From: an uncultured Lachnospiraceae bacterium
GTDB taxonomy: Bacteria; Bacillota; Clostridia; Lachnospirales; Lachnospiraceae
Reading direction: 5' to 3'
Length of the DNA stretch: 64,000 nt
NCBI GenBank assembly: GCA_947565425.1
Contig: CANOFW010000007.1
Coordinates: forward strand, 57,649-121,648
Under the pieces are notes generated by a model. It was not told the DNA's origin and did not search any database. It was given only the letters and a program-made list of their open reading frames with translations. Made by a program: the position numbers and the translations under genes. Positions 8,658 through 16,550 of this stretch are shown here, piece after piece. How positions within the stretch are numbered: position 1 is the stretch's first letter; each line of letters starts with the position of its first letter.

Positions 8658-11600
8658 CTACTCTTTCACCTGTAACAATTCTAAAACCTTATGCCTGGTT
8701 ACCTGCACCGCAGCCGCAAGCGCTCCGCAGACACAGCCCAGGAAATACAACATCCAACAAAAGGCAAGCGTCTCTGTACTTCTTACAAACAGCCCAGGAC
8801 GAAATACGGCAAGTGCCGCAGCAACAAGGACAATGCCGGCTATACTGAGGATAATCTGTTCCAACATCAGCATACACCTGGCACGTTTCTTTGTGACGCC
8901 CAAGATGCGCAGAAACGCCGCCTCCTGTGCCGACTGTAAAATGACAAGCCCCGGTCCGAACACACCAATCATCACCGCCGCGGCCACGGCAATGGGGAAT
9001 AACGACTCCAACAGGTCCCTGATACGTCTCGCGTTCTCAAGCGCTTCCGCGTCGACATGGTATGACGCCAACGGCGAATACTGTATGCTTTTATTTCTCC
9101 GTTCTTCTAAAAAGCTGTTCAACTCCTTGAGCTTTCCATTGTCCGCCAGCGTAAATTCACAGTAATCGACAGCGAACGGCTGGCTGTAGAGATTTTCCGA
9201 AGCCTGATTAATGGCTCCGTAAATACCTGCGTTGACATCTTTATCCCGCGATTTGAGGATGCCAACCACCTTATATGCTTTTCCTGCCCGCTCAATGGCA
9301 AACTCCAGCTCCTCCTCTTCATATATCTCCGGCATGAAAGAATACAAATCTTCCGAAATCATCGTTATCTCTTCACCCAATTTAACATCAAGCTTCTCGG
9401 CAAGTGTCTGCCCCACCAAACACACCGGGCCTGTACCTTCAAAAACGGAAACATCATATCCTTCCAGATAATCAACCGTGTAATCATCTATCAGATAACG
9501 GTCAAAGTCATTGGTAAACGTAATCGGGCTCAATACGCCAACGCCGTTTACACGCACACTAAACTTACTGTAATAATAAATATCCTTCAGCAAACCCGAA
9601 TTCGACAGTTCTACGATTTTATCGGAAGTAAACTGCATCGCCCTACCCTTCACGTCTGTCTCGCGCGCTGTCTCCTGATAGGAAAGCCGCGCTAAGACAA
9701 ACATACCAATTCCAGCAGCCAATACAACGGTTAGGACAAGAGACACTGCTGTTTTACCGAAGCCCCGCTTCATATGGCGCACAACGTAGGCTCCCACTTG
9801 CCGCAATGCACTGTATTTCTTAGGCACTGTATGTTCTGCCCCTGCTTGCGCACCAGGTACGTCTGATGCCCTCAAGACGTCCGAAAGTTTCTCCATGTCC
9901 ACTCCTGCAAAAGCCTGCGCCGTACCCACACGCTCCGACATATGCCAGTCGGCTGCCAAAGAGTCCTGCAATACCGCTGTTTTTTTTGTCGATCCTTCTT
10001 GTAGCAATTCCAGTGGAGATATATTCTTCATCTTTTGTAAAAAGAGCGCTGTCACCAGAGAAATAAATGCGAGCTCACAAATCAGACAAAGAACGACAAC
10101 ATCCACGGGAAGCGCAGCATCCAAAACATAGGAATATCCTTCTGGAGCAGTGCTGTCCGACATACTTGCAAGCGTCTTTGCCGCCGTGTAGGAAGCATAA
10201 TAAAGACCTGTCAAGCCACCGACTACCATAGCGACTACCGACAACATGCCAAACGGCAGTGTCAGTGAAGCTCCCGCCTTCCTGCCCGGTACGCCCAATG
10301 TACGCATAATGGCATATGATTTCTTATTCCTGCCAATATAGAGATACACGGCAAGCAGCAAAGCCAGCGCAGACCCAAGCACATACAACACAGTCGTTAA
10401 AAATGACGCCAGCGAGCCAGTCTTGAAATTATCTTTCATATCCGACCAGCCTCCGTCCGAAAAGCGCAAGCCCATACTCATATCTGCCGCCAACGGCTCC
10501 GCTGCTTCCCGAAACGCTTCTATATCATGCGGGTCCTCAATAAAGACACTATACTCATTCATCTGTAGTTCTACGTCCTCTGGAAGCTCACATGGCAACA
10601 ATGATTGCGACACAAAAACCGACGCCGGACCAAAAGACCATCCCCACTCATTCATATACCGTTCCGTTCCGTCATTCGTAAAGCGGTACGCGCCAATAAT
10701 TTCCAGTTCAACTGGCGTAAAATGTTGTTGCAAAGCGTCTACACCGACAGAACGTGTGCCTCCGATTCCTGCAATCCCTCGTAATTGATCGCCAAGTTGT
10801 ATGTGTAGTTTGTCTCCTACAGACAAGCCATAGGTCTCCAAGAAAAGCTCACTCACGACGCAGCCTTCTGAGTCGCCTGCTGTAAGAGGACGTCCCTCAG
10901 CGATTACCAGTTTGTGTTCATTCACATAAGGGATCGCACGCATGTCCGAGGTATACACCATATCGTAAGTCTGAATGCTTTGATTGATCTCCGCAATCTT
11001 GTCTTTATAGAAGGAAAACTCCTCCGTTTGCAGATAGTTGTCCCCCAACCCGTCTATCGCGCGCAGAGATTCCTCCGGGGTATAATCGTATAAATACAGT
11101 TCCAGAGCCGCCCCCGTACCTTCACTGTACATGCCAAAAACGAGATATCTGCTTCCTTCCTCCAGATTGTCAAAAAACGTCGGAGAACATGGTTGCTTGT
11201 AATAGTTATTTATGCCTTCTTCCGAAAGGTCTACCATAACCTGAAGCGGATGGCGGGGATCAAGCTTGATCTGGCCTGCATGTACTTTAACATCCTGAAA
11301 GTTTAAATGCCTCCTGAGATAAGGAGCCTCGTCGTATTCCTTATATCCCTCATACGTGCCCTCCAGTACAAAGTTGAATATATTGTTACGTTCGTCCGGG
11401 TCTAAAATACGCTTATAATCCTCTATCATACCGTCTGTACTACACCTTTTATCCGCCAGCGTAACGCCAGGCAGCGAAGAAAATTCTTCAATCTGTTCAG
11501 CAGAAGGCCAGGGCTTGGGATCTGGATAATAGTAACCGATAGGCGGCGTACTGTTGTCCAGGGCGGCAACGCCGTAATAAAAGCTTTCCGCCTTCGCTGA

Positions 11601-11732
11601 CTCCCGTGTAGTAACCGCATAGTCCGTAACACGGGAAAACAAAGCAAAAGAAGCCGCCGCTATCAGCAAAAACGTCAGTAACGTCTTTACCGGAGAACGA
11701 AATAGTGTTTTTAGTGCAGTTGTTTTTCTCAT
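8658..11732 (-). CDS. FtsX-type ABC permease, paralog 3 of 3
   Basis: 1024 residues, first gene of the FtsX triplet. The start ATG at 11732 follows a GGGAGG site and a well-formed promoter about 85 bp upstream. The N-terminal segment (TLLTFLLIAAASFALFS) anchors a large extracellular domain; central membrane segments contain LYIGRNKKSYAIMRTLGVPG, a cytoplasmic coupling-helix-like motif of FtsX permeases. That motif normally contacts an ATPase, so a partner ATPase encoded elsewhere is likely. Substrate cannot be inferred. It probably works with the adaptor and MacB-core-like protein encoded just upstream, but the intervening terminator means the two sets can be expressed separately. Confidence 0.85.
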   Translation of the reverse strand: MRKTTALKTLFRSPVKTLLTFLLIAAASFALFSRVTDYAVTTRESAKAESFYYGVAALDNSTPPIGYYYPDPKPWPSAEQIEEFSSLPGVTLADKRCSTDGMIEDYKRILDPDERNNIFNFVLEGTYEGYKEYDEAPYLRRHLNFQDVKVHAGQIKLDPRHPLQVMVDLSEEGINNYYKQPCSPTFFDNLEEGSRYLVFGMYSEGTGAALELYLYDYTPEESLRAIDGLGDNYLQTEEFSFYKDKIAEINQSIQTYDMVYTSDMRAIPYVNEHKLVIAEGRPLTAGDSEGCVVSELFLETYGLSVGDKLHIQLGDQLRGIAGIGGTRSVGVDALQQHFTPVELEIIGAYRFTNDGTERYMNEWGWSFGPASVFVSQSLLPCELPEDVELQMNEYSVFIEDPHDIEAFREAAEPLAADMSMGLRFSDGGWSDMKDNFKTGSLASFLTTVLYVLGSALALLLAVYLYIGRNKKSYAIMRTLGVPGRKAGASLTLPFGMLSVVAMVVGGLTGLYYASYTAAKTLASMSDSTAPEGYSYVLDAALPVDVVVLCLICELAFISLVTALFLQKMKNISPLELLQEGSTKKTAVLQDSLAADWHMSERVGTAQAFAGVDMEKLSDVLRASDVPGAQAGAEHTVPKKYSALRQVGAYVVRHMKRGFGKTAVSLVLTVVLAAGIGMFVLARLSYQETARETDVKGRAMQFTSDKIVELSNSGLLKDIYYYSKFSVRVNGVGVLSPITFTNDFDRYLIDDYTVDYLEGYDVSVFEGTGPVCLVGQTLAEKLDVKLGEEITMISEDLYSFMPEIYEEEELEFAIERAGKAYKVVGILKSRDKDVNAGIYGAINQASENLYSQPFAVDYCEFTLADNGKLKELNSFLEERRNKSIQYSPLASYHVDAEALENARRIRDLLESLFPIAVAAAVMIGVFGPGLVILQSAQEAAFLRILGVTKKRARCMLMLEQIILSIAGIVLVAAALAVFRPGLFVRSTETLAFCWMLYFLGCVCGALAAAVQVTRHKVLELLQVKE

Positions 11733-11815
11733 AATGTGTACCTCCCAAATTATTTTTTAGATTTATTGCTTTATGTTTTTATTTGCTACTAATATTTTTT
11801 ATTATTGTTAGATAT

Positions 11816-11844
11816 ATTGTAAACCAATAATCCTCAATCGTCAA
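11816..11844 (-). promoter_or_regulatory. Sigma-A promoter of the FtsX triplet
   Basis: On the minus strand TTGACG (11839-11844) and TACAAT (11816-11821) are separated by exactly 17 bp, near the sigma-A consensus. It sits between the terminator of the upstream gene and the first FtsX start, so the triplet has its own promoter. The four-box element found upstream of the lipoprotein genes is absent here. Confidence 0.75.
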
Positions 11845-11887
11845 TAAAAATTATACTATATCTCAAATATTTTGTTTTATAAGGAAC

Positions 11888-11939
11888 AAAAAATCCTTTC
11901 GGGAAACGCTATCTTAATTACATGTTTCCCAAAAGGATT
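11888..11939 (-). terminator. Rho-independent terminator after the MacB-core-like gene
   Basis: On the minus strand, arms AATCCTTTTGGGAAAC and GTTTCCCGAAAGGATT pair with one mismatch and are followed by a run of T residues (11888-11893). It lies about 35 bp past the stop at 11975 and separates the importer/adaptor operon from the FtsX triplet. Confidence 0.8.
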
Positions 11940-11974
11940 GCCATTTTCACAGCATGAACTTCACAATCATATTT

Positions 11975-13054
11975 TTATTTTCGTTGTACCAATTTGCTGA
12001 GCAGGTATACGCCTAACCAGAGAAAGAATGCCATTTCCGCAAGAACCCCATATGCCAGTGTCCGTGCAAACGCCTGAATCCAACCAGCATCCAAATCCGT
12101 CTTGGGCATCTGCACAAGCATCCTTAGCGCCTCCCGTTTCTGTTCCCACAACAGCGTCCAGAACGAAAAATCCGACCAGCGCGTGGGAATGTAATCATCA
12201 GGAATCCGCACATAACTTTGGAAAAGCACAAACAAACAGAAGATAATTGCCAATATGAACGCTGCTAAGACTATTTTTAAAGCAAGTTTTTTCTGCTGTC
12301 TCCATTCGTGGAACAAATAGCACAAAAAACAAATGCATAACGTTATAGGCAACGGCAGTACACAGAACCCGCCAATGCCTCTGAGAAGCTCCACATCCAA
12401 AACCGTGACCTCCATGCCATAACGGTTCCCCCAAGCCGCAGAGAGGTCAACAATAGATTGGTCCTCCGGTTTTTGCATGGTGATGCGGTTCAGGCTGTTA
12501 GATTCCTCCGTCTGCTCCTGCGTACTTTTCGCCGCCTTGCTTACCTGAAAAGCAAATATCATATTCTCTCCGGCAATAACATTTCTTACCACATATGATT
12601 TTCCATCATAGGAAATTTCTTTACCCACTACCTGCGTACTCCCAAATAATTCCCAAGCCACCGCCTCATCAATCAGACACCCTTGACTGTCCTTCCTTGC
12701 TGGCAGGCGGCAATCCTCAAACAATACTTCCGGGTTGCCGCAAAGCAGGATTGCATTTGCCTGCGCTTCCCGAAAAAGATTTTTATTGGTAAGCGTCACT
12801 GCATCCTTCTGGCCCCAGATACAGAATTCCGGCATCGTCTCCGTCCCATCCCCCTCGCTGTCCGTCTGTTTTTCCTCCTCACTCTTCCTGACTGTCTCTT
12901 CGGCGTCCTGCACGCTGAGAGGCTGCTCCAAAAAAAACATTGCCTTGTCTTTTGTCGAAAGCAGCTGTCCCCAGGAGACAGCGGACAGGTAGAACAGAAA
13001 AACCCCCAGCCCTGCCACTGCTGCGGCAATTACATACTTAACATATGCTTTCAT
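11975..13054 (-). CDS. MacB-core-like membrane protein of unknown role
   Basis: A 359-residue protein with an N-terminal membrane segment (YVIAAAVAGLGVFLFYLSAV), an extracellular domain of about 200 residues, and three C-terminal segments at about 228-248, 258-280 and 332-352. The stretch GCLIDEAVAWELFGSTQVVGKEI then YDGKSYVVRNVI resembles the MacB periplasmic core domain found in FtsX-type permeases. The layout is that of a minimal MacB-like permease half. It begins 2 nt after the adaptor stop, so the two are surely cotranscribed and likely interact. Function beyond that cannot be stated. Confidence 0.6.
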   Translation of the reverse strand: MKAYVKYVIAAAVAGLGVFLFYLSAVSWGQLLSTKDKAMFFLEQPLSVQDAEETVRKSEEEKQTDSEGDGTETMPEFCIWGQKDAVTLTNKNLFREAQANAILLCGNPEVLFEDCRLPARKDSQGCLIDEAVAWELFGSTQVVGKEISYDGKSYVVRNVIAGENMIFAFQVSKAAKSTQEQTEESNSLNRITMQKPEDQSIVDLSAAWGNRYGMEVTVLDVELLRGIGGFCVLPLPITLCICFLCYLFHEWRQQKKLALKIVLAAFILAIIFCLFVLFQSYVRIPDDYIPTRWSDFSFWTLLWEQKREALRMLVQMPKTDLDAGWIQAFARTLAYGVLAEMAFFLWLGVYLLSKLVQRK

Positions 13055-13056
13055 CT

Positions 13057-14628
13057 TTATTCCTCTATCTTCCTGACCCTGCTGCCATCCTGAATCATCC
13101 TGGTGGAACTGCTGACAATGTCCTGATCCCTTGTCAGTAAGCCTTCCTCCAACGCCGCATTCGTCTCATTTTTGTCCATAACCTCCACGTTCACGCGTCT
13201 CACTACCAGCTCCAATCCCAATACCCCCTGTTCTTCCTGCACTACCAGCACATAATAATCGTTTTGCTCCTCATGCAATGCCTGTAATGGGACAATCGAA
13301 GAATAATTTTCCGACTTGGGAACAATCTCGGCATCTACCATAATCCCAGGTTCCAAAACACCCTTGGGCAAATCAATGGTTAAATCCAGCATATTACTGT
13401 CCTGCTCATTCACTGTCACATTAGAAATTGTGTAATCGCTGATTTCATCTTTGCTGCCGAAAGCTTTTAGTTTCACCGGGCTTCCCTTGCTGACATATTT
13501 CTCGTTAGATTTATCCACTGACAGTACGATCCTGGCGCCTTTGGAGGTATCCTCAATCCTCATGGCTGCGCCATCTGAAGTAAAATCTCCCGTGCTCACT
13601 AAAATCTGTGTAATGACGCCGCTGACCGTTGCTTTTACCTCTCCCTGTGCGCTCTGCAATGCGAGCAGTTTATTTAATGCCAAATCCTGCTGCTGCCTTG
13701 TAATCTCATTTTGTTTCTGCGTACTGTCTTCTGCACTCTGCGGCCTTGCTGCATCTTCTAACGCCCTCACCGCTGAGCGCACGCTATCTGTCCTCGAAGA
13801 GAGGGCCGCCTCATACGCGGCCTTCGCTTCCGCTGCCGCCTGTTCAAGAGCCTGCTTTTCGGCTTCTCTGTCTGCCGCTTTGTCCCCTGATGTCCCTGAA
13901 TTCCCCTGTTCCGATGAGCCGTCTGTTCCCGGCTTAGACGCCCCCCCATCTGCTGAGGTATCTTCTCCCTGTTTGGACGAACCGTCCACGGTCGGCTCCT
14001 CTTGCCCCTGCTTCTCCTCTGCGCCCTTGGCATTGTCTTTTTCAGACTCTTGCCCTCCCAGTTCTTGCTCTCCTCCCAGGTTCCCGGTTGCTGCGCCGCC
14101 ATCACCTGACGCTGGACTGCTGTTGATAAAATTTTGCAACGCCTGTTCTGCTTCGTCCCAGACTCTCTTCGCTTCCGCTACCGCTGAATCACCCTGAGAT
14201 ACCGCCTGGTTGTAATCCTCCTGCGCACGCTTCCTTGCCGTCTGGCGATTACTCTGTTCAAAAGCCTTGGCATTTGCCACATCCTGGTTTTGCAGCTTTG
14301 TCTTCTCTAACTCCTGTTGGGCCACGAGAATTTGTTCCTCCAGCTCTTCCATGTCTAACCGGAACAATACGTCCCCTGCTTCCACAGACTGCCCCTCACG
14401 CACACAGATTTCTTTCACCCGCTGACCGCTCTGCGTATATATGGCAGCCTCCTGCCCTGCCTCTACCCTGCCGCTTGCCTCTACTTTGTGCTCAATCGTC
14501 CCCGTTGTTATTTTTACGGTCTGAACACGCGCCATGGAAGCTCCGCTCACCGCCCTCGACAAAATTGTAAAGATAAGCATTACCGCCAGAAAACCGCCGA
14601 ATAGTTTGATTACTTTCTTCCTGTCCAT
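13057..14628 (-). CDS. MacA/HlyD-like adaptor (membrane fusion) protein
   Basis: About 523 residues. An N-terminal membrane segment (LFGGFLAVMLIFTILSRAV) is followed by a lipoyl-like half (TIEHKVEASGRVEAGQEAAI, VREGQSVEAGDVLFRLD), a coiled-coil helix, a low-complexity Gly/Ser/Glu/Lys insert of about 85 residues at 175-260, a return helix, the second lipoyl half (GEVKATVSGVITQILVSTGD) and beta-barrel domains (VPLQALHEEQNDYYVLVV). Such proteins link MacB/FtsX-type exporters to the outside. The ATG at 14628 has AAAGGAA 6 nt upstream. The gene follows the MalG-like gene by about 45 bp, an odd partnership. The insert splits the hairpin and is unusual. Confidence 0.8.
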   Translation of the reverse strand: MDRKKVIKLFGGFLAVMLIFTILSRAVSGASMARVQTVKITTGTIEHKVEASGRVEAGQEAAIYTQSGQRVKEICVREGQSVEAGDVLFRLDMEELEEQILVAQQELEKTKLQNQDVANAKAFEQSNRQTARKRAQEDYNQAVSQGDSAVAEAKRVWDEAEQALQNFINSSPASGDGGAATGNLGGEQELGGQESEKDNAKGAEEKQGQEEPTVDGSSKQGEDTSADGGASKPGTDGSSEQGNSGTSGDKAADREAEKQALEQAAAEAKAAYEAALSSRTDSVRSAVRALEDAARPQSAEDSTQKQNEITRQQQDLALNKLLALQSAQGEVKATVSGVITQILVSTGDFTSDGAAMRIEDTSKGARIVLSVDKSNEKYVSKGSPVKLKAFGSKDEISDYTISNVTVNEQDSNMLDLTIDLPKGVLEPGIMVDAEIVPKSENYSSIVPLQALHEEQNDYYVLVVQEEQGVLGLELVVRRVNVEVMDKNETNAALEEGLLTRDQDIVSSSTRMIQDGSRVRKIEE

Positions 14629-14674
14629 ATGCAATTCCTTTCTATTACGGAAATCAATTTTCAGAATATCCTTT

Positions 14675-15586
14675 CTATTCTTTTACCGCACCCGCCATAA
14701 TTCCCTGCTCCAGATAATCCTGTCCTCCCAGAAACACCAATACTGCCGGAAGAAATGTCACCACAGACGCCGCAAACGCCATACCGGATTTTTCCACGCT
14801 TGTGATATCCGGCAAGAAAATCGACAAGGGGAACAAACTCTTATCTTTGAGAAATGTCATTGGCTGTTCAATCAGGCTCCAGTATTCTAAAAATCCCAAT
14901 ACCATACAGGCAATAATCCCGGAAGAGCCGATCGGCAGCGCAAGGTACAAAAAAAGCTGCCAATCTTTGGCCCCATCCAGTTTGGCCGATTCAATCAAGC
15001 TGTCTGGAATGTCCTTAAAAAAACGGTACATGATGAACACCGGAAATGTGGAAAATACACCCGGAAGTATGATACCCCACAAGCTGTCCGTGAGACCGAA
15101 AAAATCCAACACAAGATAATCCGAAAGCATCAATACCTGGAAGGGCAGCAGCATCAAGATCATATAGAGTAAGAAAAATCCCTTTTTCCAGGGAAAATCA
15201 TATTTGGCAAATCCCCACGCCGCCATCGTTCCCACAAGAAACTGTCCAATGAGCACGCCAAATGTAATCTTGACGGAATTCCAGAACATTACAAAAAACT
15301 CTGGAGAATCCAAAAACAATTCCACATAATGTTGCAGCGTGGGATACATCGGCAGAGGCGGAAATTCTGCATAACCCTCTTTCCCCAAAAATACCGCGCC
15401 CAGATAACTTGCCAATTCATCATTCCCCATCAGTGAACCTGAAATCAGAAATACAATGGGGTACAGTACGATTACGGCAAGCGCTGCCAAAGACAGCCAC
15501 AATACCATACGCCCTGGATAAAAGGCCATTTGTCTGCCTCTCATTTTTAATCTATGTTGTTTGAAATATCCCTTCATATCTGACAT
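14675..15586 (-). CDS. MalG-like sugar ABC importer permease
   Basis: About 303 residues with six membrane segments and the type I importer EAA loop (LIESAKLDGAKDWQLFLYLA) in the second half, the site where the ATPase docks. The family imports oligosaccharides or other solutes with a MalF-like partner and a lipoprotein binder. It overlaps the MalF-like stop. The start is uncertain: a TTG at 15604, ATG at 15586 or ATG at 15577 are all in frame; AAAGG lies at 15591-15595. No ATPase gene follows, so a shared MsmK-type ATPase would be needed. Confidence 0.85.
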   Translation of the reverse strand: MSDMKGYFKQHRLKMRGRQMAFYPGRMVLWLSLAALAVIVLYPIVFLISGSLMGNDELASYLGAVFLGKEGYAEFPPLPMYPTLQHYVELFLDSPEFFVMFWNSVKITFGVLIGQFLVGTMAAWGFAKYDFPWKKGFFLLYMILMLLPFQVLMLSDYLVLDFFGLTDSLWGIILPGVFSTFPVFIMYRFFKDIPDSLIESAKLDGAKDWQLFLYLALPIGSSGIIACMVLGFLEYWSLIEQPMTFLKDKSLFPLSIFLPDITSVEKSGMAFAASVVTFLPAVLVFLGGQDYLEQGIMAGAVKE

Positions 15587-15600
15587 GTTCCTTTCTTTAT

Positions 15601-16488
15601 TCAATCCTTACTGTCCCATGCCTTCTGCAAAAGCATAATCAATGCCAGCAATACCACGCTTTCCATCACTGCCGCCGCCGCCATCTTATCAAAGGAAAAG
15701 GCGCGGAACCAGTTATTGAACAGATGCTGCATCATATAGATACTCTCGTGCGGATAATCGCCGGCAACCAGGTACGCTTCCCGAAACACCTTAAAAGAAT
15801 TGAGAAAGGACAAAACCGTGATTGTATAGAGCGATGATTTGAGGTTCGGCAGCGTAATATAGAAAAAACACTGCATTTCTCCCGCGCCGTCCACCCTGGC
15901 CGCCTCGTAGATGTTCGAGGATATGCCGGCAAGCCCCGCCATCCAAAGAACAATATCATAGCCAAGATTTTTCCAGAGATAGCTGATAAATAAAATCCAA
16001 AATGCACTTCCAGAATTCATCCAGTCATTTCCGGCAATGTTCATATCACTGAGCCAATGGTTCAAAAGGCCCTGCGAATGAAAGAGCAGCCGCCATACCA
16101 ATGCTACCGACACCGCCGGCAGCGCCATCGGCATCAAAAAAGCGCTTTTAATAATGCCACCATACTTACTCTTATACAATGTTACCGCACAAAAAAGCGC
16201 AACAACAATTAATACCGGAATGCAAAGCAGCGTAAACAGAAATGTATTCTTCACGGCAAGCTGAAACGCCGTGTTCCCCAACACTGTTTTGTAATTCTCA
16301 ATCCCTACAAAGTGGTTGTCAACCGCCCCTAAAAAGGAGCGGCGGACAACGTCTGCATAGGGCAGGAGATAGAATACCATGACTCCCAGGAAACTTGGCA
16401 ATATCCACAGAAATCCCCGCATATTTTTATGGCTTCTCTTTTTTCGGTTTTTACTTTTTGGTGAAAATATAATGCTCAACCTCTGCAT
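15601..16488 (-). CDS. MalF-like sugar ABC importer permease
   Basis: 295 residues with a basic N-terminus, about six membrane segments and the EAA loop (IYEAARVDGAGEMQCFFYIT). This is the canonical first permease of a carbohydrate uptake ABC system. The start ATG at 16488 follows GGGTAGGAT, and the gene begins about 60 bp after the last solute-binding lipoprotein stop. Its neighbours supply three candidate binding proteins for one permease pair, so the copies may widen ligand range or sense different ligands. Confidence 0.88.
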   Translation of the reverse strand: MQRLSIIFSPKSKNRKKRSHKNMRGFLWILPSFLGVMVFYLLPYADVVRRSFLGAVDNHFVGIENYKTVLGNTAFQLAVKNTFLFTLLCIPVLIVVALFCAVTLYKSKYGGIIKSAFLMPMALPAVSVALVWRLLFHSQGLLNHWLSDMNIAGNDWMNSGSAFWILFISYLWKNLGYDIVLWMAGLAGISSNIYEAARVDGAGEMQCFFYITLPNLKSSLYTITVLSFLNSFKVFREAYLVAGDYPHESIYMMQHLFNNWFRAFSFDKMAAAAVMESVVLLALIMLLQKAWDSKD

Positions 16489-16550
16489 ATCCTACCCATT
16501 CTTTCCCTGAAATTTAGAACGATTCAAAACCCTTCTTGGTAGCCTTCCAT

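Noticed and set aside
8524-9165. 213-residue plus-strand frame spanning two FtsX genes
   Set aside because: It is antisense to conserved parts of FtsX paralogs 2 and 3; the same shadow recurs at equivalent places of the other paralogs, which shows it is a by-product of the repeat.
13451-14197. 248-residue plus-strand frame
   Set aside because: It is the antisense of the low-complexity insert and coiled coil of the adaptor gene, is Ser/Ala/Cys-rich without family features, and lacks a ribosome site.
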